DNA of 64,000 nucleotides from Leisingera daeponensis DSM 23529. Lineage in GTDB: Bacteria > Pseudomonadota > Alphaproteobacteria > Rhodobacterales > Rhodobacteraceae. Below, in pieces: positions 26,705-36,080 of this stretch. The stretch's first letter is position 1; every line of letters begins with the position of its first letter. The DNA is taken from NCBI RefSeq assembly GCF_000473145.1, contig NZ_KI421500.1:1488225-1552224 (forward strand), given 5' to 3'. The notes beneath the pieces were generated by a model that ran no database searches, was not told where the DNA came from, and saw nothing but the letters and a program-made list of their open reading frames with translations. The position numbers were made by a program, and so were the translations under genes.

Positions 26705-27361
26705 ATGCGCAGCTTCGACGAGATCTACGCCATTTCCGCAGACCGCCACGGCGGGCCGCAGGGGCTGGAGACAAAGCTCGCCAAACCCGACCCCGAAGTG
26801 ACCGCGCTGCCCGAGGACCGCTGGCTGTCCGTGATGACCAAATGCATCTTCCAGGCAGGCTTCAACTGGAAAGTGATCGAGGCGAAATGGGACGGGTTCG
26901 AGGAGGTCTTCCACCGCTTTGATCCGGGCGCCTGCGCCTTCATGAGCGAGGACGAGTTCGACCGGATCCTGAGCGACCCCCGCGTGGTCCGCAATGGCGC
27001 CAAGCTGGCCACGGTCCGCCAAAACGCCGCCTTCCTGATGGACCTGCGCGGCCAGGGCGGCGCGGGCAAGGTGCTGGGCGGCTGGCCCTCCGCCGATTAC
27101 ATCGGGCTGTTGGAGATGCTCAAGACACGCGGCGCCCGGCTGGGCGGCAATACCGGCCAATACGCCATGCGCTTTGCCGGCCGCGACAGTTTCATCCTCA
27201 GCCAGGACGTCACCGCGCGCCTCATCGCCGAAGGCGTCATCGACAAACCCGCCACGTCCAAAACCGCGCTGAAGGCGGTGCAGAAAGCCTTCAACACATG
27301 GATGGACCAATCCGGCCGCTCCCTCACCGAAATCAGCCGCGTGCTGGCGATGAGCTGCTGA
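26705..27361 (+). CDS. Tag-like DNA-3-methyladenine glycosylase I family protein
   Basis: The 218-residue protein aligns by eye with the Tag (PF03352) fold: WLSVMTKCIFQAGFNWKVIEAKWDGFEEVFHRFDP, then FDRILSDPRVVRNGAKLATVRQNAAFL. The family excises 3-methyladenine from alkylated DNA. The N-terminal RCxW start and C-terminal His/Cys pair that bind the structural zinc in E. coli Tag are absent, so this is a divergent branch and substrate specificity is uncertain. It lies 29 nt after the membrane protein gene and 15 nt before the next gene. Confidence 0.82.
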   Translation: MRSFDEIYAISADRHGGPQGLETKLAKPDPEVTALPEDRWLSVMTKCIFQAGFNWKVIEAKWDGFEEVFHRFDPGACAFMSEDEFDRILSDPRVVRNGAKLATVRQNAAFLMDLRGQGGAGKVLGGWPSADYIGLLEMLKTRGARLGGNTGQYAMRFAGRDSFILSQDVTARLIAEGVIDKPATSKTALKAVQKAFNTWMDQSGRSLTEISRVLAMSC

Positions 27362-27376
27362 GCTGAGGCGAACCGC

Positions 27377-28057
27377 ATGATCCGCTGCCTGCTCCTCGCC
27401 CTCCTGCTCCTCGCCGCCTGCGGCCGCCCGCTGACAGAAACGGAGCGCGCCTATCTGGGCACCCTGCACGGCACCAGCCTCAACCCGGACAGGGTCCGCA
27501 TCGTGGATGGCGCCCCCTTGGGGCCTATCACCCTGCACCGCACCCCGCGCCCCCGCGTCACCTGCCGCGAGCGCATCCTGCCGCCGGTCCGGGAGGAGAT
27601 CATCACCACCAAACCCGCCGCCGTCGCCCTGTTCAACCGGATCTTCTTCACCCGCGACTGGTACGTGGAGAACTACCTGCCGGACTACCCGCAGCGGCTG
27701 CACCTGGTGGAGGCGATGCTGCTGGCGCATGAGGCCACCCATGTCTGGCAATGGCAGAACCGCAGCCGCACCGGCTATTCCCCGCTGCGGGCGGCGGCAG
27801 AGCACGGCCCGGACCGCGACCCCTACCTGTTCGATCTGGAAGGCAGCGCCGATTTCCTCGCCTACGGGTTTGAGCAGCAGGGCGCCATCATGGAGGAATA
27901 CGTCTGCTGCCGCTCCCTGGCCCCGCAAGCGGAGCGCACCAAGCGGCTGCACAGGATGCTGGCCGCCGCGATGCCGGTCAGCCCGCTGCCGCAAAGCCGC
28001 GAAAGCGATGTCTACCTGCCGTGGAAAGGGGCAGAGCTGAACGGAATCTGCAATTGA
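27377..28057 (+). CDS. lipoprotein with a zincin-like HExxH motif
   Basis: The 226-residue protein has a lipoprotein signal peptide with lipobox LLAACG (lipid on Cys15). The sequence LLAHEATHVWQWQN (about residues 115-128) contains HEATH, a HExxH zinc-protease motif, and the following ELGPDRDPYLFD-like acidic segment (EHGPDRDPYLFDLEG) could supply the third ligand. It may be a periplasmic metallopeptidase or a decayed relative; no named family is recognised. It follows the Tag-like gene closely. Confidence 0.75.
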   Translation: MIRCLLLALLLLAACGRPLTETERAYLGTLHGTSLNPDRVRIVDGAPLGPITLHRTPRPRVTCRERILPPVREEIITTKPAAVALFNRIFFTRDWYVENYLPDYPQRLHLVEAMLLAHEATHVWQWQNRSRTGYSPLRAAAEHGPDRDPYLFDLEGSADFLAYGFEQQGAIMEEYVCCRSLAPQAERTKRLHRMLAAAMPVSPLPQSRESDVYLPWKGAELNGICN

Positions 28058-28211
28058 CCCGCCGTTTTCCGCCCCGGAAAACGGCCATAAAAGAAAGATT
28101 TTTCATCGCCGGAATCCGCGCCAGCTTCCGGCGCCGCGCCGCAACGTTGCTCTTGTCTTGCCACCGGGGTTGCGGCCACAACTTTGCTGACACCCCTGCA
28201 GGAGCCGCGCC

Positions 28212-28646
28212 ATGACTCACTACGCCCTCATCATGCTGGCCGCAGGCCTCGGCATCCCGGTGCTGGCAGCGCTGAACGCCGCGCTCGGCAAGCTGATCGG
28301 CTCCCCGGCCTCCGCCGCGGTGGTGCTGTTCCTGATCGCGCTGGCGGCCACCATCCTTTATGCGCTGATCGCCGGCCCGCAGGCGCTGGCCAAGATCCCC
28401 GCCGCGCCCAAGCACCTGCTGCTGGCGGGTGTGCTGGTGGCCTTCTACGTCTTGTCGATCACCCATGTCGCGCCGCATTTCGGCGTCGGCAACGCTGTGT
28501 TCTTCGTGCTGATCGGCCAGCTGATCTCCGCCGCCGCCATCGACCATTTCGGCTGGTTCGGCGCCCAGGTCAGCCCGCTCACGCTCACCCGCGCCGCAGG
28601 CATTTCGGTGATGGCGCTGGGGGTCTGGATCACCCAGATGGCGTGA
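28212..28646 (+). CDS. DMT-superfamily small membrane protein (YdcZ/DUF606)
   Basis: The 144-residue protein consists almost only of five hydrophobic helices. The segment PVLAALNAALGKLIGSPASAAVVLF and the HFGVGNAVFFVLIGQLISAAAIDHFGWFG block are the DUF606 signature; the family belongs to the drug/metabolite transporter superfamily and usually acts as a dimer. Substrate unknown. The ATG lies behind a GGAGCC site. Confidence 0.9.
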   Translation: MTHYALIMLAAGLGIPVLAALNAALGKLIGSPASAAVVLFLIALAATILYALIAGPQALAKIPAAPKHLLLAGVLVAFYVLSITHVAPHFGVGNAVFFVLIGQLISAAAIDHFGWFGAQVSPLTLTRAAGISVMALGVWITQMA

Positions 28647-28690
28647 GGGAAAACGTGATAAAACGCCTCCTTACGTAAATCGCAGCATTC

Positions 28691-29092
28691 TTGGCGGGCT
28701 TCCTGACATGGCTGGGATTCACAGCTGTTGAGGTTATCAACCCGTTTCTTCCTTGGCAGTATCCGGTTCTGGCTCTGTTTACCGGCATGTCCTTTCCGGG
28801 CGGCGCGCCACCCGGCCTGCATTATCTCAATCATGCGGCGGAAACCTGGTTTCCTTTCCTCGTGGCCTTCCTGACCGCCTATATCCTGACAAAGAGGAGA
28901 GCCAGTGTCCGAGGCGCTCTGGCCCTTTATGCCACCTTCCTCTTTTGGTCTTTTTGCATGGTGGTTCTAGCCGGCGCAGGCATTTCCTTGCCGGCCGTTT
29001 TCTGGATCGGGCTTTCCGGAACCTTTGCAGGCGGAGCTATCCTCTATTTTCGTTTGGTTGATCGCTCGTCAGGGACCGGCTCGCCGAAGTAA
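28691..29092 (+). CDS. small membrane protein with uncertain start
   Basis: About 133 residues with three or four hydrophobic segments (FLTWLGFTAVEVINPFLPW, WFPFLVAFLTAYILT, LYATFLFWSFCMVVLAGAGI, AVFWIGLSGTFAGGAILYF). The frame opens after a TAA at 28676, and the only usable start is the TTG at 28691 with no ribosome site. It may be a real but poorly started gene or a 5'-truncated remnant. Slightly lower G+C than the neighbours. No family recognised. Confidence 0.45.
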   Translation: MAGFLTWLGFTAVEVINPFLPWQYPVLALFTGMSFPGGAPPGLHYLNHAAETWFPFLVAFLTAYILTKRRASVRGALALYATFLFWSFCMVVLAGAGISLPAVFWIGLSGTFAGGAILYFRLVDRSSGTGSPK

Positions 29093-29272
29093 CTCTCCGG
29101 CCGGCATGGCACAACGCCTGCTGCCGCCCTCAGCCTGGCGCGCGGCACCGTTCGTTACCAGTGGTCAGAACTGACCACTATTCCAACTGGCGGGAGCATT
29201 GGAGCCAGCACGCCGCAGCCGTGACCTCCCGCAATGCCAGACCTGCGGCTTCCGGCGCGGCGCAATATGGTC

Positions 29273-29614
29273 TTACCCTGAGACCTTCTTCACAAACTGC
29301 GACTTCAGCCCGATCGGCCCCACACCCGGCACCTTGCAGTCAATGTCGTGATCGCCGTCCACCAGCCGGATGCCGCGCACCTTGGTGCCGACCTTGATGA
29401 CCGAGGACGTCCCCTTCAGTTTCAAATCCTTGATCACCGTCACGGTGTCGCCGTCCGCCAGCAGATTGCCGACGCTGTCGCGCACCTCTTTGGTGCCGCC
29501 CGCGGCCTCCCCCGCCGCCCACTCATGGGCGCATTCGGGGCAGATCAGCAGGGCATCCACCTGATACGTATAGGCAGAGGAACATTCGGGGCACGGCGGC
29601 AAGGTATCAGTCAT
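29273..29614 (-). CDS. yjdM: YjdM/PhnA-like zinc-ribbon protein
   Basis: The 113-residue protein has an N-terminal zinc ribbon ([11 protein letters not shown] and CPECAHEW, two CxxC pairs) and a C-terminal SH3-like barrel ([35 protein letters not shown]). This is the PhnA/YjdM family, once named as an alkylphosphonate protein but not part of C-P lyase; the function is unclear. A GGGGG site precedes the start. Confidence 0.92.
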   Translation of the reverse strand: MTDTLPPCPECSSAYTYQVDALLICPECAHEWAAGEAAGGTKEVRDSVGNLLADGDTVTVIKDLKLKGTSSVIKVGTKVRGIRLVDGDHDIDCKVPGVGPIGLKSQFVKKVSG

Positions 29615-29695
29615 CCCCCGCAGTTAGCCGGCACGGCGTCTCAGAGCCAGACCGAAATTTCCGGTCCGCGCTGGAACCGCCCCCGTATCCCGGCC

Positions 29696-30016
29696 TCAGC
29701 CGGTCTTGCCGCTGACCTTGATGTTGCCTTGCAGCTGGGCGCCGCTTTCGGTCGACATGCTCTGGGCGGAGACATCCGCCTGCACCTTCGAACCAGCGGC
29801 GAGCCGCAGGTCCTCGCACTGGATCCTGCCGCTGTAGACGCCTTCGACGGTGACCGATTTCGCGCTCAGCGCGCCGTCCACGGTGCCGCCTTCCAGCACC
29901 GTCACCGCCTGCGCCGACACATCGCCGACCACCCGGCCGCGCACTTCGACGCTGCCCTTGCTGGAGGTGATATTGCCTTCGATCGTCACATCTTTCTCGA
30001 TTACCGAATTCACCAC
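29696..30016 (-). CDS. bactofilin family cytoskeletal protein
   Basis: The 106-residue protein is a single polymer-forming (DUF583) domain: IEKDVTIEGNITSSKGSVEVRGRVVGDVSA, VTVLEGGTVDGALSAKSVTVEG and AGSKVQADVSAQS repeat in right-handed beta-helix rungs of about 17-18 residues. Bactofilins polymerise into membrane-associated filaments that place cell-wall enzymes. It starts with GTG. No M23 peptidase gene, a frequent partner, lies beside it. Confidence 0.9.
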   Translation of the reverse strand: MVNSVIEKDVTIEGNITSSKGSVEVRGRVVGDVSAQAVTVLEGGTVDGALSAKSVTVEGVYSGRIQCEDLRLAAGSKVQADVSAQSMSTESGAQLQGNIKVSGKTG

Positions 30017-30157
30017 GTCTCAGCCCTTTCTGCGCATCCCCGGACAGCCTACCCCGCCCAGGGTATTTTGAACAGTTGTTAGCAAACAGCCGCGCCGGGG
30101 CCAAAGCCGCAGCTGTCCGGGCGGCAAGGTTCCGCCGCCTTGTCCGCTGGCAGCCGC

Positions 30158-30262
30158 CTATTCCACCTGCGGAAACAGAAGGAACGCCGCAAACAGCGCA
30201 ACCGCCGAAGCATCGCGCAACAGCACCACGAGGTCTTTCAGGAGTGAGACCGTCTTCTGCAT
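30158..30262 (-). CDS. candidate 34-residue hydrophobic small protein
   Basis: ATG to TAG gives MQKTVSLLKDLVVLLRDASAV... ending LFAAFLLFPQVE: an amphipathic N-terminal half and a short membrane-like segment. It lies 141 nt upstream of the bactofilin gene on the same strand. The ribosome site is weak. It is real only if conserved in relatives. Confidence 0.4.
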   Translation of the reverse strand: MQKTVSLLKDLVVLLRDASAVALFAAFLLFPQVE

Positions 30263-30327
30263 CTGAACCCGCCGTCACTGGAACCATACCAGGACTGAGT
30301 GGACCGGGAGGTTCGCACAGGTCAAAT

Positions 30328-30465
30328 GGCAGGCGAGCGCCTGCCTGCGGGGTGGCGCTGCAACGCTTGTGAGGGGCAGTTTATCCCAGCAACGTCCGTA
30401 CAAGCTATCTTAGGTCCACTGCACCAGCAAAAGCGCCAGCCCGGTGGGGCGGGCAGGCGCTCGCC
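30328..30465. repeat. paired inverted repeats sharing a GCGCCTGCC core
   Basis: GGCAGGCG-AG-CGCCTGCC (30328-30345) is a perfect 8-bp palindrome, and GGCGAGCGCCTGCC (30332-30345) is the exact reverse complement of GGCAGGCGCTCGCC at 30452-30465. The 106 nt between could loop out. The region (30263-30516) holds no gene I can support. Confidence 0.55.
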
Positions 30466-30516
30466 CGGCGGCGCTGCGCGCCTTGTTCCGGGCTGAAGTA
30501 AATCAGATATCTTGGT

Positions 30517-30816
30517 TCAATTCTTGCAGTGCAATAATTGGTCGATGATCCCTTCGATAACGTACCCTAACCCATTGAGTTCGCCATCGCTGCCAATGCC
30601 CTCCGCAACGAGCTCATCGCTGAGTGCATCCAGTAGGAAATCCAGCTCCTCAGGGCTGAACTCACCCTTTGCTTTGGCGCGGCCCTTGGAGAGTTTGGCA
30701 TGAAATTTCCCAAGTAGGCCAGGCTTCGTATACCCGCCTTTTGAGAAACGGTCCGCGGGCAAACCATTTAGAAAATCTAGGGCTGCCTGCTCCACCTCAA
30801 TTTCTATCCGGGCCAA
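30517..30816 (-). CDS. hypothetical protein, A+T-richer than neighbours
   Basis: A 99-residue soluble protein (EIEVEQAALDFLNGLPADRF, FSPEELDFLLDALSDELVAEGIG) with mostly helical character and no known motif. It starts with TTG behind an AAGGAGAG site at good distance. Its composition differs from the lol genes 30 nt upstream, which suggests separate acquisition. No family recognised. Confidence 0.65.
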   Translation of the reverse strand: MARIEIEVEQAALDFLNGLPADRFSKGGYTKPGLLGKFHAKLSKGRAKAKGEFSPEELDFLLDALSDELVAEGIGSDGELNGLGYVIEGIIDQLLHCKN

Positions 30817-30846
30817 AACACTCTCCTTTCACGGCAACTGCCCCGC

Positions 30847-31530
30847 CTAAACCGGCACCAGCAGCCCGTTCTCCAGCTTCACCTGCCGATCCATCCGCGC
30901 CGCCAGATCCAGGTTGTGGGTGGCAATCAGCGCCGACAGGCCGGTGCCGCGCACCAGCTCCATCAGCGCCGCAAACACCTGATCGGAGGTACCGGGGTCC
31001 AGGTTCCCTGTCGGCTCATCCGCCAGCAGCACCCGCGGGGCATTGGCCAGCGCCCGGCAAAAGGCGACCCGCTGCTGCTCGCCGCCCGACAGCGCCGCCG
31101 GGCGGTGGTCGGCGCGTGCCGCCAGCCCCACGGTGCCCAACAGCTGCGCCGCCCGCGCCACCGCGGCCTTTTGCGTGGCCCCATTGGCCAGTTGCGGCAG
31201 CACGATGTTTTCCAGCGCCGAAAACTCCGGCAGCAGGTGGTGGAACTGGTAGACAAACCCCACCTCCTGACGGCGCACGCGGGTGCGGCGGCGGTCGCCC
31301 TTGCGGGTCACGTCCTCACCCGCAACGCGCACCTCTCCCGCGTCCGGCGTGTCCAGAAGGCCGGCAATATGCAACAGCGTCGACTTGCCCGCGCCCGACG
31401 GCGCCACCAGCGCCACCACTTCGCCTGCCCGCAGGCTCAGGTCGGCGCCGCGCAGCACATCGACCTGCCCCGGCGTGCCAGTCAGGTAGGATTTGGTGAT
31501 CCCCTTCAGCTCCAGCGTGATCTCACTCAT
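30847..31530 (-). CDS. lolD: LolD lipoprotein-releasing ABC ATPase
   Basis: The 227-residue ATPase has Walker [15 protein letters not shown], the signature [15 protein letters not shown], Walker [14 protein letters not shown] and the [17 protein letters not shown] stretch typical of LolD/MacB-type proteins (the LolD motif region). It powers release of mature lipoproteins from the inner membrane to LolA. Its start overlaps the end of the LolC/E gene by 8 nt, so they form one operon. Confidence 0.94.
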   Translation of the reverse strand: MSEITLELKGITKSYLTGTPGQVDVLRGADLSLRAGEVVALVAPSGAGKSTLLHIAGLLDTPDAGEVRVAGEDVTRKGDRRRTRVRRQEVGFVYQFHHLLPEFSALENIVLPQLANGATQKAAVARAAQLLGTVGLAARADHRPAALSGGEQQRVAFCRALANAPRVLLADEPTGNLDPGTSDQVFAALMELVRGTGLSALIATHNLDLAARMDRQVKLENGLLVPV

Positions 31531-32809
31531 AGCGCAGCGCCTCCACCGGGTTCAGGCGCGCCGCGCGGCGGGCCGGGAAAATGGTCACGAAGAACGACAG
31601 CCCCAGCGACAGCGCCGTGGCGGAGAGCACATCGGCCAGCCGCAGCTCCGCGGGCAGCGCATAGATGCCGCGGATCGACGGGTCCCAGACGCCGCCGCCC
31701 ATGACGTAGTTCACGAAGGAAAAGATCGGGTCGATATACAGCGCAAACAGGCACCCCAGCACCACGCCGCAAATAGTGCCGATGACGCCGGTGAAGGCGC
31801 CGCAGATGAAGAACACCCGCATGATGGACCCTTCGCTGAGGCCGATGGTGCGCAGGATGCCGATGTCGCGGCCCTTGTTCTTGACCAGCATGATCAGGCC
31901 CGAGACGATGTTCATCGCCGCGATCAGCACAAGGATCGACAGGATGATGAACATCACGTTGTCCTCGACCTCCAAGGCGCGCAGGAAGCCGCCGGAGGCA
32001 TCGCGCCAGGTCCACACCCCGGCGGTGCCGCCCGCCGCCTGCTGGATATCCAGCGCCAGCGCATCGGCGTTTTCGGGGTTGTCGACCATCACCTCGATCT
32101 CATCCGCCACGCCCTCGCGGTTGAAGAAGGCCTGCGCCTCGGCAAAGGGCAGATAGACGCGGGTGCGGTCGATGTCCCAGCGCCCGGCGGTGAAGACATA
32201 GACCACCTCATAGGCATTGACCCGCGGGCTGGTGCCAAAGGCGGTCTTGACGCCGTTGGGCGAGATCAGCTTGATCTTGTCGCCCACGCTCACCCCCAGC
32301 TCCCGCGCCACGCCGGAGCCGATGGCGATGCCGTCCTCGAACCGCGCCAGGTCGCCCACGGACTCCTCGCTTTGCGCCACGCCCGGGATGCCCTGGATAT
32401 CCTTGGCGGAGATGCCGAACACCTCGACGCCTGCGTTGCGCTGGCGCAGGTTGGCCATCACCTGCCCCTTGACCAGCGGTGCGGCACGGGTGACGCCGGG
32501 CACCGCGGCGACGGTCTCTGCCAGCGCCTCGTAGTCTTTCAGCGAGCGGTCCAGCACCCCGGCCTCATTCACCTCGCCGTAGGAATAGACGGTGACATGG
32601 GCATTGGCGCCCAGGATGGTGCCGACGAACTCCGACCGGAAGCCGGAGCGCACCGCCAGCGTGGCAATCAGCGCAAAGACCGCAAGGGTGATGCCGATCA
32701 GGCTGATCCAGGTCATCACGCTGACCCCGCCCTCGGCCTTGCGGGCGCGCAGATAGCGCCAGGCGATGATCCATTCGAAACGGGAAAACGGCGGTGGTGT
32801 CGTGGCCAT
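31523..32809 (-). CDS. LolC/LolE lipoprotein-releasing permease
   Basis: The 428-residue protein has one N-terminal helix (about 30-50), a large periplasmic domain (about 50-275) and three C-terminal helices, the FtsX/LolC-E layout. [35 protein letters not shown] is the standard N-terminus. Only one such gene accompanies lolD, so the complex would be a homodimeric LolF-like type, as is common outside gammaproteobacteria. Two ABC genes overlap. Confidence 0.93.
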   Translation of the reverse strand: MATTPPPFSRFEWIIAWRYLRARKAEGGVSVMTWISLIGITLAVFALIATLAVRSGFRSEFVGTILGANAHVTVYSYGEVNEAGVLDRSLKDYEALAETVAAVPGVTRAAPLVKGQVMANLRQRNAGVEVFGISAKDIQGIPGVAQSEESVGDLARFEDGIAIGSGVARELGVSVGDKIKLISPNGVKTAFGTSPRVNAYEVVYVFTAGRWDIDRTRVYLPFAEAQAFFNREGVADEIEVMVDNPENADALALDIQQAAGGTAGVWTWRDASGGFLRALEVEDNVMFIILSILVLIAAMNIVSGLIMLVKNKGRDIGILRTIGLSEGSIMRVFFICGAFTGVIGTICGVVLGCLFALYIDPIFSFVNYVMGGGVWDPSIRGIYALPAELRLADVLSATALSLGLSFFVTIFPARRAARLNPVEALRYE

Positions 32810-32923
32810 GTAGGGGTCCTGCCCGGGAAATTTGCCTGCAACCTGTGCTGCCTAACGCGCGGGGTCAAGGTGCGGTTGCGTATCCGCCGGTAATCCGCCG
32901 GCGAGCCAGCCGCGCCGTGCGGC

Positions 32924-32948
32924 AAAAAAAGGGAGCGTTGCCGCTCCC
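32924..32948 (-). terminator. terminator of proS
   Basis: GGGAGCG and CGCTCCC pair around a 4-nt loop; on the minus strand the stem is followed by seven T's. It lies about 35 nt after the proS stop. Confidence 0.9.
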
Positions 32949-32983
32949 CCTTGCAAAATTTGTCAGCCGGTTCCCCGTGCTGC

Positions 32984-34339
32984 TCAGAACCCGCGGCCGG
33001 TGCGGTGCTTTTCGTAGATGGAAACCACCTTCTTCACCGCTTCTTCCGGGCTCAGCTCCTCGCTCTCGCCGGTGCGGCGCGAGGTCAGCTCCACCACGCC
33101 GTTCTTCAGGCCGCGCGGGCCGACGGTGATGCGCCAGGGCAGACCAATCAGGTCCATGGTGGCAAACTTGCCGCCCGCACGCTCGTTGCGGTCGTCATAG
33201 AGCGGATCCAGACCGGCCGCGCTCAGCGCCGCATAGAGCTGGTTGCAGGCCGCGTCCGCCTCGTCATCGCCCTGCTTGAGGTTCACGATGCCGCAATGGA
33301 ACGGGGTCACGCCCTCGGGCCAGATGATGCCGTTGTCGTCGTGGCTGGCCTCGATGATGGCGCCCAGCAGGCGCGACACGCCAATGCCGTGGCTGCCCAT
33401 GTGGACCGGCACCGGCTTGCCGTCGGGGCCCTGCACGGTGGCGCCCATCGACTCGGAATACTTGGTGCCGAAGTAGAAGATCTGCCCCACTTCGATGCCG
33501 CGCGCCACCCGGCGGCGCTCTTCCGGAATCTGGTTGAACAGGGCCTCGTCATGGGTCTCGTCGGTGCGGGCATAGCGGGAGGTGAATTCCTCCAGCACCG
33601 CCTGGCACTGTTCGACGCTGTCATAGTCGATGTCGCGGTCGCCGAAGGTCAGGTCGGTCACGGCGCTGTCATAGAACACCTCGGACTCGCCGGTTTCCGC
33701 GAGCACCAGGAATTCATGGGTATAGTCGCCGCCGATCGGGCCGCCGTCGGCGCGCATCGGGATCGCCTGAAGCCCCATGCGTTCATAGGTGCGCAGGTAG
33801 CTGACCAGGTGGCGGTTGTAGGCGTGCAGCGCGTCTTCCTTGCTGAGGTCGAAGTTGTAGCCGTCCTTCATGTAGAACTCGCGGCCCCGCATCACGCCGA
33901 AGCGCGGGCGGATCTCGTCGCGGAACTTCCACTGCACCTGATACATGGTCAGCGGCAGATCCTTGTAGGAGGACACATGCGCCCGGAAGATGTCGGTGAT
34001 CATCTCCTCGTTGGTGGGGCCGAACAGCATGTCGCGGTCGTGGCGGTCCTTGATGCGCAGCATTTCCTGGCCGTAATCGTCATAGCGGCCCGACTCGCGC
34101 CACAGGTCGGCGGGCTGCATTGTCGCCATCAGCATCGGGATATGGCCCGCGCGGATCTGCTCGTCATGGACGATGCTTTCGATCTTCTTCAGCACCTTGA
34201 AGCCCAGCGGCAGCCAGGAATAGATCCCGGCGGAGGATTGCTTGATCATCCCGGCGCGCAGCATCAGCCGGTGGCTGACGATCTGGGCTTCCGAGGGGTT
34301 CTCTTTCAGAACCGGCAGAAAATAGCGGGACAGGCGCAT
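32984..34339 (-). CDS. proS: prolyl-tRNA synthetase (short alphaproteobacterial type)
   Basis: A 451-residue class II synthetase: motif 1 region [24 protein letters not shown], motif 2 [26 protein letters not shown], motif 3 [16 protein letters not shown], and an anticodon-binding C-terminus. It lacks the large YbaK-type editing insertion of E. coli ProS, as in many alphaproteobacteria. The start [15 protein letters not shown] at 34339 fits the family; upstream in-frame residues do not. Confidence 0.96.
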   Translation of the reverse strand: MRLSRYFLPVLKENPSEAQIVSHRLMLRAGMIKQSSAGIYSWLPLGFKVLKKIESIVHDEQIRAGHIPMLMATMQPADLWRESGRYDDYGQEMLRIKDRHDRDMLFGPTNEEMITDIFRAHVSSYKDLPLTMYQVQWKFRDEIRPRFGVMRGREFYMKDGYNFDLSKEDALHAYNRHLVSYLRTYERMGLQAIPMRADGGPIGGDYTHEFLVLAETGESEVFYDSAVTDLTFGDRDIDYDSVEQCQAVLEEFTSRYARTDETHDEALFNQIPEERRRVARGIEVGQIFYFGTKYSESMGATVQGPDGKPVPVHMGSHGIGVSRLLGAIIEASHDDNGIIWPEGVTPFHCGIVNLKQGDDEADAACNQLYAALSAAGLDPLYDDRNERAGGKFATMDLIGLPWRITVGPRGLKNGVVELTSRRTGESEELSPEEAVKKVVSIYEKHRTGRGF

Positions 34340-34500
34340 CTTGGCTCCATCGGTGATGTGGGTTCTCGTTCCCGCCCGGTTTAGTGGGTGATGGGGGTGC
34401 GGGCAAGGGGATGATCCGTTGCGGCGGTATGCGGCCCGTACCGGCTTCTGCCGTAACGGTGGCTGCTTGCCCTCTTGGGACGTGGGGCGCCAGCCGCACG

Positions 34501-34561
34501 GCCCGCGCCTGACCTTCCCCGCGGGAAGGCGCTTCACGCCTCCCCAAGGTCAGGCCCGGGC
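34501..34561. repeat. long inverted repeat with an inner hairpin
   Basis: Arms of 16 nt, GCCCGCGCCTGACCTT and AAGGTCAGGCCCGGGC, match at 15 of 16 positions around a 29-nt loop that itself contains GGCG-N5-CGCC. It could fold as a nested structure in the leader or form a cruciform. Confidence 0.6.
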
Positions 34562-34645
34562 CTTGTGTCGCGTGACGCCGGACGCAAAGCGTGCCTTGGC
34601 CTGCCCTCTCCCATGCCGCTTTCCGCCCTTCCTGCCGCAAAAGAA

Positions 34646-34663
34646 CTTGAACCGTTGTTCAAG
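34646..34663. promoter_or_regulatory. palindromic operator candidate CTTGAAC-N4-GTTCAAG
   Basis: A perfect 7-bp dyad with a 4-nt spacer, 53 nt before the GTG of the FAD-oxidoreductase gene, where an operator near the promoter is expected. The dyad form suits GntR-, MarR- or TetR-type repressors. No regulator gene is adjacent. Confidence 0.5.
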
Positions 34664-34715
34664 ATTCGAAACTGTTACCGGAAACACCGCTCTCAGGGAC
34701 AAGGGAGAGAGAGAC

Positions 34716-36080
34716 GTGGCCAAGACCATTCTGGAGCCGGCACGGGAGATCCCGGTCATTCATGAAACCGAAGTGCTGGTGGTGGGCTCCGGTCCCGGCG
34801 GGCTGGCGGCGGCCTTGGCCGCCGCGCGCGCAGGCGTGGAGGTCACGCTGCTGGACCGCTTCGGCTGCTTTGGCGGCAATATCACCACCGTGGGCGTCGA
34901 GGGCTTTGCGTGGTACCGGCACGAGGAAACGGTGGAGGCCGGCGGCATCGGCTGGGAGTTCGAGGAACGCGCCAGGGCCATGGGCGCGGCAGTGCCGGAG
35001 AGCCAGTCGCTGTCCTATGAACTGGACAGCGAAGGCTTCAAGCTGGTGGCGGACAAGCTGGTCGAGGAAGCAGGCATCCACCCGATGCTGCACCGGGTGT
35101 TCGTGGCGCCGGTCCGCGAGGGCAACAGGATCACCGGCGTCATCGTCGAGAGCAAGGCGGGCCGCGAGGCCATTCTGGCGCAGCGGGTGATCGACGCCAC
35201 CGGCGACGCCGACATCGCGCATATGATGGGTGCGCCTTGCGTGAAAACCCCGGTGGAGCGGATGCAGGCGGCCAGCGTGATGTTCCACATCGCGGGCGTC
35301 GACAAGCAGGCCTTCATGGAGGGCGTGAAGGCCGATCCGCAGACCTATGCAAACTGGTCGACCGGAGAATGGCAGGTGGAGACCTCGGGCAAGGAGGACG
35401 ATATGTTCTCTCCTTTCCTGGCCAAGCCCTTTGCCCAGGCAATCCGCGACGGGGTGATCCCGGCGCATCTGAACACCATCGGCGGCACCTGGGGCGCGGT
35501 GCATGACAGCGGCGAGATGACCTATATGAATCTGGTGCATCTGGCGGGCATCGACGGCACCGACCCCGACAGCATGACCAAGGGCGAGATCGAGGGGCGC
35601 CGCCAGGCGATGCACGCGATTGATGCCTTGCGCGCCTATACACCGGGCTGCGCGGGCGCGCGCTTGAGGAACTTCGGCATGACCATCGGCATCCGCGACA
35701 CCCGCAAGATCGACGCGGTGCATAACATCACCGAGGACGAGACCCGCAACCAGGGCCGGTTCGAGGACACCATCGGGATTTACCCCGAGTTCATCGACGG
35801 CTACGGGGTACTGATCCTGCCCACCACCGGGCGCTACATGCAGATCCCCTACCGGTCGATGCTGCCCAAGGGGGTGGAGGGCCTGCTGGTCACTGGCCGC
35901 GCCATCGGCGGCGACCGGATCGCCCACGCAGCGACGCGCAACATGGCCTGCTGCGCAGTGGCCGGTCAGGGTGCGGGCATTGCAGCGGCGCTGTCGGTGA
36001 AGGCTGACTGCGCGCTGGACGCGGTGGACATCGCGGGGGTGCAAGGAGAGCTGAAGCGCCAGGGCGTGAGGATCCATTAA
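34716..36080 (+). CDS. FAD-dependent oxidoreductase (FAD_oxidored type)
   Basis: The 454-residue protein has an N-terminal Rossmann motif VVGSGPGGLAAALAAARAGVE, then DRFGCFGGNITTVGVEGF, RVIDATGDADIAHMMGAP and the C-terminal FAD motif VEGLLVTGRAIGGDRIAHAATRN. This is the PF12831 group of flavoproteins; the substrate is not evident. It starts with GTG at 34716 behind AAGGGAGAGA. Its stop overlaps the next ATG (TAATG), so it is coupled to the 2OG-oxygenase gene; the pair may act in one oxidative pathway. Confidence 0.87.
   Translation: MAKTILEPAREIPVIHETEVLVVGSGPGGLAAALAAARAGVEVTLLDRFGCFGGNITTVGVEGFAWYRHEETVEAGGIGWEFEERARAMGAAVPESQSLSYELDSEGFKLVADKLVEEAGIHPMLHRVFVAPVREGNRITGVIVESKAGREAILAQRVIDATGDADIAHMMGAPCVKTPVERMQAASVMFHIAGVDKQAFMEGVKADPQTYANWSTGEWQVETSGKEDDMFSPFLAKPFAQAIRDGVIPAHLNTIGGTWGAVHDSGEMTYMNLVHLAGIDGTDPDSMTKGEIEGRRQAMHAIDALRAYTPGCAGARLRNFGMTIGIRDTRKIDAVHNITEDETRNQGRFEDTIGIYPEFIDGYGVLILPTTGRYMQIPYRSMLPKGVEGLLVTGRAIGGDRIAHAATRNMACCAVAGQGAGIAAALSVKADCALDAVDIAGVQGELKRQGVRIH

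Larger units (their letters stand above)
34340..34715. other. 376-nt divergent region between proS and the FAD operon
   Basis: No gene seen. It contains a long imperfect inverted repeat (34501-34561) and a clean operator-like palindrome (34646-34663), both described separately, and must hold both promoters. Confidence 0.55.

Noticed and set aside
34641..34663. LexA-type box (GAAC/GTTC direct repeats) before the FAD operon
   Set aside because: Alphaproteobacterial LexA sites need GTTC-N7-GTTC; here the spacing is wrong and the signal is a simple dyad.
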